From assembly GCA_029938085.1 (NCBI GenBank), contig JAPYOS010000005.1:1-64000 (forward strand): DNA of 64,000 bases, in the 5' to 3' direction. Source of the DNA: Oceanospirillaceae bacterium (GTDB lineage: Bacteria; Pseudomonadota; Gammaproteobacteria; Pseudomonadales; Balneatricaceae). The notes below the pieces were generated by a model. The model ran no database searches. It was given only the letters and a program-made list of their open reading frames with translations, and was not told where the DNA came from. The position numbers and the translations under genes were made by a program. Shown here one piece after another: positions 40,518 to 51,399 of the stretch (position 1 is its first letter; every line of letters begins with the position of its first letter).

Positions 40518-40712
40518 TTAGATGTACGGCAACATGCGCTTTACTAATGGCTTATCCGCAGAACTAATCTGCAGAGTGCCACGTAAATGACGCTTACGCT
40601 TGGTACTCTTTTTAGTCAAAATATGACTGGTGAAGGACTGACGGTGTTTAAAGCCGTTAGCAGTTTTCTTGAATCGTTTTGCAGCACCGCTGCAAGATTT
40701 CATCTTAGGCAT
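40518..40712 (-). CDS. rpmI: 50S ribosomal protein L35
   Basis: [46 protein letters not shown]. Confidence 0.97.
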   Translation of the reverse strand: MPKMKSCSGAAKRFKKTANGFKHRQSFTSHILTKKSTKRKRHLRGTLQISSADKPLVKRMLPYI

Positions 40713-40816
40713 TACATTTACTCCACGCATTCGTTGATTGTTAATGAAGACGCAATTAAGAACCTAAACTCTTAACCGGTCTCCCGATTGCAACTGTTCA
40801 CTAATAGTGAAGGCAG

Positions 40817-41356
40817 TTACTTTCTTTTCTTTGGTGCCAAAACCATAGTCAATTGACGGCCTTCCATCTTCGGGTATTGCTCTACTCCAGCGTATTCAGC
40901 CAAATCGACCTCTACACGCTTGAGTAGTTCCATACCCAATTCTTGGTGTGCCATCTCACGACCACGGTAACGCAAGGTTACTTTCGTCTTGTCACCATTC
41001 TCTAGGAAACGGATCAGGTTGCGTAGTTTTACCTGATAATCTCCTACATCAGTTCCTGGTCGGAACTTGATTTCTTTCACTTGCGTCTGCTTTTGCTTCT
41101 TTTTAGCAGCTGCTTTCTGTTTTTTAACTTCAAACACTTGCTTGCCGTAGTCCATGATCTTACAGACCACCGGCTCGGCGTCAGCTGCAATCTGAACTAA
41201 ATCCAGTTTGGCAGCTTCTGCCATTTGCAGTGCTTCAGCAACAGAAACAATGCCAACTTGTTCGCCGTCGGCACCGATGAGACGACATTCAGTCGCTTCA
41301 ATATGTTCGTTAATTGTTGGGCGTTTTGCTTTGCCCTTATTGTATTCCCGTTTAAT
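40817..41356 (-). CDS. infC: translation initiation factor IF-3, non-ATG (ATT) start
   Basis: IF-3 reading frame extends upstream of the listed ATG ([42 protein letters not shown]); ATT at 41356 preceded by GGAG. Confidence 0.93.
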   Translation of the reverse strand: MKREYNKGKAKRPTINEHIEATECRLIGADGEQVGIVSVAEALQMAEAAKLDLVQIAADAEPVVCKIMDYGKQVFEVKKQKAAAKKKQKQTQVKEIKFRPGTDVGDYQVKLRNLIRFLENGDKTKVTLRYRGREMAHQELGMELLKRVEVDLAEYAGVEQYPKMEGRQLTMVLAPKKRK

Positions 41357-41394
41357 TTCGGTATCTCCGTTAATTCAAAATTTGAAGCGTTAAC

Positions 41395-43314
41395 TTACGC
41401 TTCAGTGCGGCCGAGCTTAGCGATGTCTGCATTAAGCAAAGTTTCGAAAGCTTCTAGGCTCATATTACCCAAATCTTCACCAGTACGAGTACGTACAGTA
41501 ACCGTTTGAGTTTCAACTTCCTTATCGCCAATAACTAGCAGGTAAGGAACTTTAAGAATTGTATGCTCGCGGATTTTAAAGCCTACCTTTTCGTTTCTCA
41601 AGTCCGCAGCGGCTCTAAAGCCCATTTTTGTCAAGTTTTCTTCAACTTCTTTGCAAAAAGGTGCCTGTTTATCGGTAATATTCAAAATCGACACTTGTTT
41701 TGGGGCTAACCAAGGTGGCATGGCACCGGCAAAGTTTTCGATCAAAATGCCCAAGAAACGCTCAAATGAACCTAAAGTTGCACGGTGAAGCATCACCGGA
41801 ACTTCACGATCACCGGCTTCGTTAACAAACTGAGCATCAAGGCGACCCGGCATAGAAAAGTCGACCTGAATGGTGCCACACTGCCAAACTCGGCCAAGGC
41901 AATCCTTCAACGAAAACTCGATCTTAGGGCCGTAAAAAGCGCCTTCGCCTGGTAAAATTTCAAATGGCAATTGCTTGGCATTTAAAGCTTCTTCCAACGC
42001 AGCTTCGGCGCGATCCCAAACATCATCTTCACCCACACGCTCTTCTGGGCGAGTAGACAACTTTAAGATAACATCATCAAAACCAAAGTCTTTGTATACG
42101 TCGTACAAGAAGTCGATAAAACGCGCCACTTCATCCTGCATCTGACTTTCAGAACAGAATATATGACCGTCGTCTTGGGTAAAGCTACGCACACGCATAA
42201 TGCCATGCAAAGTGCCCGAAGGCTCATTGCGGTGACAAGAGCCAAACTCTGCCATACGAATAGGCAGCTCTTTGTAGCTCTTTAGGCCTTGGTTAAAAAT
42301 CTGGATGTGGCACGGGCAGTTCATTGGTTTAACCGCATATTCACGGCTTTCTGATGCTGTGGTAAACATCATGGCAGAGAACTTGTCCCAGTGGCCAGAG
42401 CGCTCCCACAGGCTACGGTCTACAACCTGTGGCGTCTTTACTTCTTGATAGCCACCTTCAATCTGGCGCTCGCGCATATAACGCTCAACCACCTGATAAA
42501 TAGTCCAACCATTGGGGTGCCAAAACACCATACCAGGCGCTTCTTCTTGGGTATGAAATAAATCTAGTTTTTTGCCTAACTTACGATGATCACGCTTTTC
42601 GGCTTCTTCTAAGCGGTGCAAATAGGCTTTAAGGTCTTTCTTATCGGCCCAAGCTGTGCCGTACACACGGGTTAGCATGGCATTATTTGAATCGCCACGC
42701 CAATAGGCACCGGCAACCTTCATCAGCTTAAACGACTTAATGTGACCTGTAGAAGGCACATGTGGGCCGCGGCACAAATCGGTAAAACCACCTTGGCTAT
42801 AAAAAGACAAGTCTTCGTCACCAGGAATGCTGTCGATAATTTCTACTTTGTAGTCTTCGCCTAAGTCTTTGAAAAACTCCACCGCGGCTGGACGGCTCAT
42901 AATACGACGCTCTACCTTAAGATTCTGTTTTACCAAAGCTTTCATACGGGCTTCAATCTTAATTAAATCTTCTGGGGTAAAAGGGCGTTCGTAGGCAAAG
43001 TCGTAGAAAAAACCATCTTCGATCACAGGGCCAATGGTCACCTGAGCACCGGGGAATTCGTCTTGTACTGCTTGAGCCATCATATGGGCGCAAGAATGAC
43101 GAACAACCTCTAGGCCTTCTTCGTCACGGGAGGTAACAATAGCAAGGGCTGTATCTTCTGTAATAGTGTAACCCGTATCGACTAGCTCGCCGTCGATTTT
43201 GCCAGCCACTGCGGCTTTAGCAAGGCCTGGACCAATATCAAAGGCCACATCGTGGACAGAAACAGGGGCGTCAAAAACACGTTGACTACCGTCTGGAAGA
43301 GTAATTACAGGCAT
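41395..43314 (-). CDS. thrS: threonine--tRNA ligase
   Basis: [24 protein letters not shown] (TGS), [41 protein letters not shown]. Confidence 0.97.
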   Translation of the reverse strand: MPVITLPDGSQRVFDAPVSVHDVAFDIGPGLAKAAVAGKIDGELVDTGYTITEDTALAIVTSRDEEGLEVVRHSCAHMMAQAVQDEFPGAQVTIGPVIEDGFFYDFAYERPFTPEDLIKIEARMKALVKQNLKVERRIMSRPAAVEFFKDLGEDYKVEIIDSIPGDEDLSFYSQGGFTDLCRGPHVPSTGHIKSFKLMKVAGAYWRGDSNNAMLTRVYGTAWADKKDLKAYLHRLEEAEKRDHRKLGKKLDLFHTQEEAPGMVFWHPNGWTIYQVVERYMRERQIEGGYQEVKTPQVVDRSLWERSGHWDKFSAMMFTTASESREYAVKPMNCPCHIQIFNQGLKSYKELPIRMAEFGSCHRNEPSGTLHGIMRVRSFTQDDGHIFCSESQMQDEVARFIDFLYDVYKDFGFDDVILKLSTRPEERVGEDDVWDRAEAALEEALNAKQLPFEILPGEGAFYGPKIEFSLKDCLGRVWQCGTIQVDFSMPGRLDAQFVNEAGDREVPVMLHRATLGSFERFLGILIENFAGAMPPWLAPKQVSILNITDKQAPFCKEVEENLTKMGFRAAADLRNEKVGFKIREHTILKVPYLLVIGDKEVETQTVTVRTRTGEDLGNMSLEAFETLLNADIAKLGRTEA

Positions 43315-43420
43315 GGATTTTCCTTGCTCAGTGGTGGCCCCTACCAAAGGCCACTTGGGGTGACAAAAATGAGTCACGTATTTTACACTTATTAGCCCCT
43401 AACAACAAGTTTTAGCCACA

Positions 43421-44116
43421 TCAAGCCTGCTCCTTGAGTAGCGACATTGAGTACCTTATATGTTTACTTGCAGCCTGTTGTGCCGCGGCCCCGTCGCGAC
43501 GCATAATGGCGTGGCAAATCGCCTGATGCTGTTCCCTCACACGAGCCTCCCATTGCTCTGGGGCGTTTAACGTACGTGCCAAAGTGCCGTAGATGGCATT
43601 AAAAAACTGGGTATAAAGTAACTGACTTAAAGACACCACAATCAGATTGTGACTCGACTGAGCAATGAGCATATGAAACTGCAAATCGGCCTTGGCTCGC
43701 TGCAAGGGACTGCCTTTACGCTTATGCATGGTTTGATATTCGGCATCAATACACGCTAGCTGTGCATCCGTTGCCCGCTCACACACATATTTTGCCGCCT
43801 CACTCTCCAACACCAGCCGCATTTCCATCACTGCCAACTGCAGTGCCGCCGAATCTAATTCCACACCCGACGCAGAACCTAAAAAAGCGCTGGCAAACTG
43901 ACCCTCAAATAAGTTGTTCACATAGCAACCAGAACCATGCCGACTGGTCACCAGCCCCTTAGCCTCAAGCACTGTAATGGCCTCTCGCAAACAGGTGCGC
44001 GACACTTCAAAACGGCGCATTAATGCCAGCTGCCCCGGCAACTTATCACTAGGCAACCACTTACACTGACGAATATCCTGCTCTATGACCCCACTGACTT
44101 GCTCGACTCGATTCAT
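43421..44116 (-). CDS. GntR-family (FadR/FCD) transcriptional regulator, LldR-like
   Basis: N-terminal wHTH LPGQLALMRRFEVSRTCLREAITVLEAKGLVTSRHGSGCYV and FCD domain; divergent from lutABC. Confidence 0.85.
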   Translation of the reverse strand: MNRVEQVSGVIEQDIRQCKWLPSDKLPGQLALMRRFEVSRTCLREAITVLEAKGLVTSRHGSGCYVNNLFEGQFASAFLGSASGVELDSAALQLAVMEMRLVLESEAAKYVCERATDAQLACIDAEYQTMHKRKGSPLQRAKADLQFHMLIAQSSHNLIVVSLSQLLYTQFFNAIYGTLARTLNAPEQWEARVREQHQAICHAIMRRDGAAAQQAASKHIRYSMSLLKEQA

Positions 44117-44134
44117 AACATGCTCTTTGATTGA

Positions 44135-44145
44135 TGGTCAGATCA
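44135..44145. promoter_or_regulatory. candidate FadR/LldR-type operator
   Basis: TGGTCAGATCA in the divergent gntR/lutA intergenic region. Confidence 0.35.
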
Positions 44146-44272
44146 CTTTAACCCATACATCCCCAACCTACTAGAGACAAATTCCTTGCAGGGGCATAAT
44201 GCCTTAAGTCATTGTATCGTCACCCACCAATTGCAATGTACGATCTACTCGGTATCAGGCAACAGGTAATTT

Positions 44273-45112
44273 ATGTCAATTTCTCCCTACTTACAGCCCA
44301 CGGCAAATACGATAACCAAACCCAAAGTGGCTTTGTTTGTCACCTGCTTGGCAGACTCTATGCGACCAAGTGTGGCCTTCGCCACAATAAAGCTACTAGA
44401 GGCTGCGGGTTGTGAAGTACACGTGCCTAAGGCGCAGACGTGCTGCGGCCAACCCGCATTTAACAGCGGCGACCGTAACAATACCCGCCTTATTGCTCAA
44501 CAAACCATGGCTGCGTTAACAGGTTACGACTACGTTGTGGGACCATCGGGTTCTTGTATTGGCATGCTGCACCAGTACCCAGACCTGTTTCAAGAAGGCA
44601 GCAAAGACTACCTATCTACCCAAGCATTGGCGCAACAAGCCTATGAAATAACTAGCTTTTTAGTTGATGTGATGGCGTTTGAACTCGCCCCAAACAACAC
44701 CAAGGCGCAAATCACTTACCACGATTCCTGCGCCGGCTTACGCGAACTCGGCATCCACCAGCAACCCAGAAAGCTGTTGGCGCAGATGCCTAATATTCAA
44801 CTCAAAGAAATGCCCGAAGCCGATACCTGTTGTGGTTTTGGCGGTACCTTTTGTATTAAATACCCCGACATCTCCAACCGCATGGTAGAAAACAAAGTAG
44901 CCCATGCGCAATCTAGTAAAGCGCAAATACTGGTAGGCGGTGACCTAGGGTGCTTAATGAATATGGCCGGTAAACTCAAACGCCAAGGCAGCGACCTACA
45001 AACGCGGCATATTGTGGAATTACTGGCAGATTTATTAGAACAACCAGCCCTGGGCGAAGCCAGCCATACCCCGCTAAGGTCGGCCACCATCGACCTAGCG
45101 TACGAGGCATAA
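44273..45112 (+). CDS. lutA: lactate utilisation protein A (Fe-S oxidoreductase)
   Basis: CCG-domain motifs QTCCGQPAFNSGD and DTCCGFGGTFCIKYPDIS. Confidence 0.92.
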   Translation: MSISPYLQPTANTITKPKVALFVTCLADSMRPSVAFATIKLLEAAGCEVHVPKAQTCCGQPAFNSGDRNNTRLIAQQTMAALTGYDYVVGPSGSCIGMLHQYPDLFQEGSKDYLSTQALAQQAYEITSFLVDVMAFELAPNNTKAQITYHDSCAGLRELGIHQQPRKLLAQMPNIQLKEMPEADTCCGFGGTFCIKYPDISNRMVENKVAHAQSSKAQILVGGDLGCLMNMAGKLKRQGSDLQTRHIVELLADLLEQPALGEASHTPLRSATIDLAYEA

Positions 45113-45117
45113 CACTC

Positions 45118-46533
45118 ATGGATATTAACAGCCCCGACTTTATTGCCCGTTCCAAATCAGCATTAGAAGATGCTGGCTTACAAAAAGCCTTAACCAACCT
45201 TAAAGCAGGTTTTCCCGGCAAACGCAAAAAAGCCATGGCCCGTATGCCCGAATTTGACGCCATGCGTGACCAAGCCGTAGAAATCAAAAACAACGTCATT
45301 GAGAACCTCGACTATTACCTAGAAACCTTCGAGTCCAAAGTGCAAGACAATGGCGGCCATGTTCATTGGGCCCAAAATGCAGATGATGCCTGCCAAACCA
45401 TTCTAGACATCTGCCGCAGTGTCGACGCGAAGACGGTTACCAAAGGTAAGTCCATGGTGACCGAAGAAATCAACCTCAATGAGTTCCTAGAAAGACACAG
45501 TGTTACCCCGGTTGAAACTGACTTAGGCGAATATATTTTACAATTACGCGGCGACCACCCCAGCCACATTATCGCGCCTGCCATTCACCTCAACTTACCG
45601 CAAGTAAGTGACATATTCGCCGAAAAACACAAATTGCCACGCAAAGAAGACCCTGCAGAACTCATGCAGGAAGCCCGTGACATCATGCGTGATCACTTTG
45701 TTGCCGCGGACGTAGGCATCACCGGTGCTAACTTTTTTGTGGCCGAAACCGGTAGCACCATGATCGTCACCAACGAAGGTAATGGTGACCTGACGCAAAC
45801 CTTACCCAAGGTGCACATTGTAGTCACCAGCATCGAAAAATGCGTGCCTACACTGGAAGACTTAAGCCTATTTATGCGCTTATTGTCGCGTTCGGCCACG
45901 GGCCAAGAAAGTGCCGTTTACAACACCTTATCGAGCGGTCCAAAACAAGCCGGCGACCAAGATGGCCCAGAACAGTTCCACGTGGTGCTAGTGGATAATG
46001 GCCGCAGTTCCATGGTGGGCGACGAGCAACAAGACATGCTGCGCTGTATTCGCTGTAGCGCCTGTATGAACCATTGCCCTGTGTATAGCCAAATTGGTGG
46101 CCATGCCTACGGTTGGGTCTATCCGGGCCCTATGGGTGCGGTGCTCACCCCCAAGATGATTGGCATTGAGCAAGCGGGCCACCTACCCAACGCATCTACT
46201 TTTTGTGGCAAGTGCGAGGCCGTTTGCCCAGTCCGTATTCCGCTGCCGAGCCTCATGCGAACGTGGCGTGAGCGGCAATTTGATAAGGGCCAAGGCCCTG
46301 CTGCCAGTCGTTATGGCATTCAAATTTGGGCGGCATTGGCTCAACGCCCATGGCTTTACCATGCCATGACCCGCATCGCTATACCCATGATGAAGCTTTG
46401 GTCTGGTCAAAAAAACCGTATATCTAGCCTACCCCTAGCTCGCGGCTGGACCATATGGCGCGATCTTCCTGCACCCGAAGGCAAAACCTTCATGCAGCAA
46501 TGGAGCGAGAAAAACAAGGAGCAACAGCCATGA
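45118..46533 (+). CDS. lutB: lactate utilisation protein B (iron-sulfur)
   Basis: GANFFVAETGSTMIVTNEGNGDLT; CIRCSACMNHCPVYSQIGGHAYGWVYPGPMG; CGKCEAVCPVRIPLP. Confidence 0.94.
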   Translation: MDINSPDFIARSKSALEDAGLQKALTNLKAGFPGKRKKAMARMPEFDAMRDQAVEIKNNVIENLDYYLETFESKVQDNGGHVHWAQNADDACQTILDICRSVDAKTVTKGKSMVTEEINLNEFLERHSVTPVETDLGEYILQLRGDHPSHIIAPAIHLNLPQVSDIFAEKHKLPRKEDPAELMQEARDIMRDHFVAADVGITGANFFVAETGSTMIVTNEGNGDLTQTLPKVHIVVTSIEKCVPTLEDLSLFMRLLSRSATGQESAVYNTLSSGPKQAGDQDGPEQFHVVLVDNGRSSMVGDEQQDMLRCIRCSACMNHCPVYSQIGGHAYGWVYPGPMGAVLTPKMIGIEQAGHLPNASTFCGKCEAVCPVRIPLPSLMRTWRERQFDKGQGPAASRYGIQIWAALAQRPWLYHAMTRIAIPMMKLWSGQKNRISSLPLARGWTIWRDLPAPEGKTFMQQWSEKNKEQQP

Positions 46534-47189
46534 GCACTGCAAGACAACAAATTCTCGGCCGCATTCGCAGCGGCCTCAAACGCGGCCCTTTGAATGAGCA
46601 ACAACAAGCGCATTTATCACAAGAGCTGAAGTCAAGAAAGCGCACCACACAGCCTGCTAGAGCTAAAGTCACCGGCCAAACAGCCCTAGATGACTTTAAA
46701 GCCATGGCTCTAGAAGTGGCTACAGAAATCGTTAACCTCGCTAATTTAGAGGAACTACCACAAGCCATGAGCCAGCTCATGCAAGATTCAAATTTAACCC
46801 AACAACCGTTGGTGCTAGCGAACGAACCTGACCTTGTAGCATTAAACTGGGCCGCTGCAAGCATCAACACAGACATGCGAGCATCCACCAAAGGCGACTC
46901 AATTAGCCTCACCAACAGCCTTTGCGGGGTTGCGGAAACCGGCACTTTGGTACTTAGATCAAGCCCAAATAGCCCCACCACGCTAAACCTATTCCCAGAC
47001 ATCCATTGCGCTGTACTGCACAAAGACAACATCGTTGCTGGTTACGAAGACGCGTGGGATTGGATACGTAACGGCGGCATTCCACGCACGGTCAACTTTA
47101 TCACCGGCCCATCACGCAGCGCAGACCTAGAACAAACCCTACGCATGGGTGCCCATGGGCCCAAACGGTTGGTGATTTTTTTAGTTTAG
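46530..47189 (+). CDS. lutC: lactate utilisation protein C
   Basis: LCGVAETGTLVLRSSPNSPTTLNLFPDIHCAVLHKDNIV...FITGPSRSADLEQTLRMGAHGPKRLVIFLV. Confidence 0.93.
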   Translation: MSTARQQILGRIRSGLKRGPLNEQQQAHLSQELKSRKRTTQPARAKVTGQTALDDFKAMALEVATEIVNLANLEELPQAMSQLMQDSNLTQQPLVLANEPDLVALNWAAASINTDMRASTKGDSISLTNSLCGVAETGTLVLRSSPNSPTTLNLFPDIHCAVLHKDNIVAGYEDAWDWIRNGGIPRTVNFITGPSRSADLEQTLRMGAHGPKRLVIFLV

Positions 47190-47192
47190 TGC

Positions 47193-49568
47193 CTAAAACA
47201 AACCCAATTGTCGCTCAGTAATATTGGCAAAACTATCGTTTAAAAACGGTAAAATACCATCCACCACCGGCTCTATTTGGCGTTCAATGTAATGCTCGTA
47301 GTCATAGTTAACAGGTCCAATTTCTAACGGTTGTGGGCCTGTGAGAGTAATTACATATTCTATCCAGCCACCCTTAGCGTAGGCCGACGGCAAGTTGTTG
47401 TTTAAGCGCCAGGTTTCGGCTTTGCGCGCCGCCTGCACATGGGGCGGCACATTCTTCAAGTACTCCACCAAGGGCCTGCGCAATCGTTTCCGGTACACGA
47501 GTTTATGATCTAGCTGGCCAGTTCTTACCTGCTCCAATAAAGGTTTAATCAAATCGAGGTAAGGTTCATCATTAAAAATACGCTGATACAACTGCGCCTG
47601 TAACTCCCGCGCTAGCTTAGTCCAGTCGGTGCGCACTTGTTCCAAACCTTTAAATAGCAACTTTTCTGTGCCATCTGGAGCAACGGTAACGCCCGCATAG
47701 CGTTTCTTACTACCAGTTTCTTGGCCTCTAACAGTGGGCATTATAAAACGACTAAAATAGGTTTCAAATTCTATTTCAAGGTGGCTTTTCAAGCCAAACT
47801 CTTCTGTTAAATGACGCGTCCACCAATCATTGAGCGACTGCGCCAGCGCATTGCCTTGGGCTTGTACCTGTTCTAGCTCCAGGGTTTCGTCTCCCAGCCA
47901 TACAAACACAGAATCGGTATCACCATAGATCACTTTCATACCCTGTTGCTGAATAAGGTCTTTTGTTTGATTCAATACAGAATGGCCACGCATAGTGATA
48001 GAGCTCGCCAAGCGCTGATCATAAAAACGACACACACTCGAACCTAACACCCCGTAGCAGGAGTTCATTACAATCTTTATAGAAGTCGACAAGGGTGTAT
48101 TATTATTGGCTTTGGCCACATCACGAGCGGCCCATAAATCGCTAATAATGTCGGGCAATACCGTTTGTGTACGGCTGAATTGAGCGCCTTTATAACCCCT
48201 AATGGCATCAGCCTCTTGCAAACCTTGGATCAGCCCCAGCGGGTCAATTTTGAAGCTACGGATGATACTCGGGTACAGGCTTTTAAAATCCAGCACCAAT
48301 ACATTACGATACAAACCCGGCTTAGAATCCATAACAAAGCCGCCCGGGCTTTCGCCAGCCTGACCCGAGGCAAACGCGGGCGCCACGTACCCTTGCCGAT
48401 GTAAACGCGGCAAATACAAATGGTCGAAGGCTTGGGACGAGCCACCCACACGATCCATCGGTAGGCCCGTAAGCCGTGCACGTTCAATCAGAAACGCCAT
48501 CAAATCGGCCTTGATAAAAATATCCCACACCAAACGGCAATCTTCTAGGTTATACCTTACCAACGAGTCAGGATCTTGCCTGTACATACGTTGGATTTCT
48601 TCGCCTCGATCTTGGGATTTAGTAATGTCTTTGCCACGGCCTAATAATTGTTGGGCTACATTTTCTAATGAAAAAGACTCAAACTGCCAAGTCGCCGAAC
48701 GCATCACCTCAATGCCGTCCAAGGCCACACGACCCGGCATATACAATTTGGCTGGGCGATTACCTTGACCCTCCCGCCAACGAATTTCTTCACCGCCACG
48801 GCCTAAGCGTAAACGCACACCGAGTTCACGCGCTCGAGCGCACAAAATTTGAAAATCAAACTGCACCACTGCCCAGCCAATAATCGCGTCGGGATCATAC
48901 TCTTGTAACCATTGGCTAAACTGCTTCAACAGTTGCCTTTCATTACTGCACATATAGGTATAGTCCGGCACCGATGCAACAACATCGTTATCCATCCCCT
49001 TAGGCCAGTGTAACCACACCCGCTCTACCGGTGTGTCGCCTTGTTTGCCGTATACCGCAATACTATGAATGGTTTTGCCATCCATGGTGGTTTCAATATC
49101 TAAAGAAATGGCCTTAATATAGGGCACAAAATCACTCGATTTAACACGAACGTCGGTCAATTCGCCGTTTAACAGTTTAGCATCCGCCATCAAACTGGCG
49201 CTAATAAAACGCTCCATTAAGTACCGTTCTTGGGGTTGAATGTCCTGTTCCATAAGGCTAATGCCAGCCTCACGCAAGACTGAACAAGCCTGCTGAAATA
49301 GCTTATGGTTAGTCATATAAAGAGCAACGGCCTGCTCTTGTTGAAAGGTTTTAAGCGCGATGGGCTCAAACCGCCAAATAGCCTGAGACAAGCCCATAGA
49401 TTGCATCAATTTTTGGGCATGGGTGTGCTGAGATAAGGGTAAAAAACAAACGCACTCTTGCTGCGTTTGCCTTAAACAAACGGGCCCATCGTTAGTCACT
49501 AGCCAATACGTGAGGTTGATCCCCTGCTTCGTATCTTGGCTATGACGAGACAATACAAAACCTTGCAT
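47193..49568 (-). CDS. polB: DNA polymerase II (family B)
   Basis: SLDIETTMDG exo motif, LDFKSLYPSIIRSFKIDPLGL, VIYGDTDSVFV. Confidence 0.94.
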   Translation of the reverse strand: MQGFVLSRHSQDTKQGINLTYWLVTNDGPVCLRQTQQECVCFLPLSQHTHAQKLMQSMGLSQAIWRFEPIALKTFQQEQAVALYMTNHKLFQQACSVLREAGISLMEQDIQPQERYLMERFISASLMADAKLLNGELTDVRVKSSDFVPYIKAISLDIETTMDGKTIHSIAVYGKQGDTPVERVWLHWPKGMDNDVVASVPDYTYMCSNERQLLKQFSQWLQEYDPDAIIGWAVVQFDFQILCARARELGVRLRLGRGGEEIRWREGQGNRPAKLYMPGRVALDGIEVMRSATWQFESFSLENVAQQLLGRGKDITKSQDRGEEIQRMYRQDPDSLVRYNLEDCRLVWDIFIKADLMAFLIERARLTGLPMDRVGGSSQAFDHLYLPRLHRQGYVAPAFASGQAGESPGGFVMDSKPGLYRNVLVLDFKSLYPSIIRSFKIDPLGLIQGLQEADAIRGYKGAQFSRTQTVLPDIISDLWAARDVAKANNNTPLSTSIKIVMNSCYGVLGSSVCRFYDQRLASSITMRGHSVLNQTKDLIQQQGMKVIYGDTDSVFVWLGDETLELEQVQAQGNALAQSLNDWWTRHLTEEFGLKSHLEIEFETYFSRFIMPTVRGQETGSKKRYAGVTVAPDGTEKLLFKGLEQVRTDWTKLARELQAQLYQRIFNDEPYLDLIKPLLEQVRTGQLDHKLVYRKRLRRPLVEYLKNVPPHVQAARKAETWRLNNNLPSAYAKGGWIEYVITLTGPQPLEIGPVNYDYEHYIERQIEPVVDGILPFLNDSFANITERQLGLF

Positions 49569-49590
49569 GGTTAACAGATTCCTATTTTGT

Positions 49591-49887
49591 CTATTCGACC
49601 ACAGCATCACTACAGCACTCATCTTGTAAAAAATCGATGAGGGCATTGAGGTTGGTGTACTGAGCTATACAGTTAAGCACCCGCCCTTCTCGCTCTTGTT
49701 TGACCAGACCCACTGAGGTGAGCTTAGCGATGTGGTGGGACAAGGTTGAGTTTGGCACTTGTAGATTTTCCTGTAACCGCCCTACAGGCAGTCCGTCATG
49801 GCCGGCTTTAACCAGGAGGGTAAAGATACTCAAGCGTGTGGGGTGGCCTAGTTCTTTAAAGGCGTTTGCGGCGTGTATGATTTGCAT
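49591..49887 (-). CDS. ArsR-family transcriptional regulator
   Basis: AFKELGHPTRLSIFTLLVKAGHDGLPVGRLQENLQVPNSTLSHHIAKLTSVGLV; C-terminal DECCSD. Confidence 0.9.
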   Translation of the reverse strand: MQIIHAANAFKELGHPTRLSIFTLLVKAGHDGLPVGRLQENLQVPNSTLSHHIAKLTSVGLVKQEREGRVLNCIAQYTNLNALIDFLQDECCSDAVVE

Positions 49888-49958
49888 ATTTCCATGATAA
49901 CAGAAATATATTGACCCTCATCATACAATTGCTTATATTTCTATTATTCTAGAAATAT
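49886..49958. promoter_or_regulatory. candidate ArsR-family operators (two inverted repeats)
   Basis: ATATTTC-N10-GAAATAT (49886-49909) and ATATTTCTA-N6-TAGAAATAT (49935-49958) between divergent genes. Confidence 0.65.
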
Positions 49959-49972
49959 AAATAGATTTCGCC

Positions 49973-50875
49973 ATGTCAGCAATAACACAGAATTCACTGC
50001 TAGACGTATTGTCTATGTTTACCTATTTGTTGGTAGAACTCACCTTACTGTTTATAGCCATTAGTTATCTGGTAGGTGTGTTGCAGCTATATATACCGCC
50101 TTCGAAGATACGCAACGTACTGAGTTCAAAACACGGTAAAGGCTATGTAATCGCTGCGCTAATGGGCGCTATTACGCCTTTTTGCTCCTGCTCTACCATT
50201 CCATTTTTAAAAGGTTTAATCAGAGCTAATGCGGGTTTTGGGCCGATGATGGTGTTCCTTTTCTCTAGCCCACTTCTCAACCCTATTTTAATCGTTTTAT
50301 TTGCCGTGACCTTTAGCATAAAAATCGCCGCCATCTACTTTGCCATGTCTATGGGCATATCCATATTGGCGGGTATCACACTGGAAAAACTAGGCTTTGA
50401 AAAATACATTATTGTTTCAGATGAAACCCCTGACGGAAGCTCTGGTTGTTGTTCAAGTGCCGTCACTAACAAGTGGAAAAAGCTCTGGATAGAAGTGTGG
50501 CAAGACTTTAAACAGGCATTTCCATACCTGTTAGTAGGCGTGTCCTTGGGTGCCATTATCCATGGTTTTGTACCTACGGACTTTATCACTAGCTACGCGG
50601 GCAGCGACAATCCGTTAGCCATTCCTTTCGCTGCCGTTATTGGTATACCTCTGTACACCCGCGCCATCGTCATGATCCCCCTCGCTGCAGCCTTTGTTGC
50701 CAAAGGTATGGGTATAGGAGCGGTTATGGCATTTGTGATCGGCAGTGCTGGGGCCAGCATACCCGAACTAATTTTGCTACGTTCGTTGTTTAAGGCCCAG
50801 ATGATCGTGACCTTTGTATTGGTAGTGCTGAGCATGGCCATCGTTACTGGCTTTGTGTTTTCCTATGTTTTTTAG
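49973..50875 (+). CDS. permease of the DUF318/ArsP (YraQ) family
   Basis: PFCSCSTIPFLKGLIRANAGFGPMMVFLFSSPLLNPILIVLF, multiple TM segments. Confidence 0.87.
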   Translation: MSAITQNSLLDVLSMFTYLLVELTLLFIAISYLVGVLQLYIPPSKIRNVLSSKHGKGYVIAALMGAITPFCSCSTIPFLKGLIRANAGFGPMMVFLFSSPLLNPILIVLFAVTFSIKIAAIYFAMSMGISILAGITLEKLGFEKYIIVSDETPDGSSGCCSSAVTNKWKKLWIEVWQDFKQAFPYLLVGVSLGAIIHGFVPTDFITSYAGSDNPLAIPFAAVIGIPLYTRAIVMIPLAAAFVAKGMGIGAVMAFVIGSAGASIPELILLRSLFKAQMIVTFVLVVLSMAIVTGFVFSYVF

Positions 50876-50899
50876 ATAACAAACCGATACCCGCCTAGC

Positions 50900-51229
50900 C
50901 TACATCCCATACTCACGTTCTACCTTACAGATTCGCACTTTAAACGACTGATACCACGCCTCACGACCCATGCGTTGGGCTTGTACATGTTCTACATTGG
51001 CCTTCCATTGTTTGATGGCATCTAGGTCAGACCAATAGGAGACGGTAATACCTAACCTGTGTGAGCCATCTTCCCTAGCTGATTCAATACCTAAAAAACC
51101 AGGTTGATCCTCTGCCAGCTCAACCATCCTGTTGGCAGCTTGGTCATAACCAAGGTCGTCCTCAGTTCTGGTGGAGGTAAATACAACCGCGTAATACGGC
51201 GGCTTAGAAGTATTGGCTATGGCCGACAT
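50900..51229 (-). CDS. antibiotic biosynthesis monooxygenase (ABM)-domain protein
   Basis: YYAVVFTSTRTEDDLGYDQAANRMVELAEDQPGFLGIESAREDGSHRLGITVSYWSDLDAIKQWKANVEHVQAQRMGREAWYQSFKVRICKVEREYG. Confidence 0.88.
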   Translation of the reverse strand: MSAIANTSKPPYYAVVFTSTRTEDDLGYDQAANRMVELAEDQPGFLGIESAREDGSHRLGITVSYWSDLDAIKQWKANVEHVQAQRMGREAWYQSFKVRICKVEREYGM

Positions 51230-51399
51230 ATGGGTCTCCAATGAGTAACGGTCCGCTTCAATTGTGCCTCGACTAGGCATCAACTAAGCGCATAAAGTTA
51301 TTATACAGTTGTTCGGCGCTCGAAAGAAAATTAGGCATATTTTTAGCAGCGTCGCTGAACACCGTGTCAACACCACCTTCTCCCAAAAGCATAGCTGGT

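Noticed and set aside
44679-44888. Alternative-frame ORF inside lutA
   Set aside because: Fully contained in a strongly supported coding region in another frame
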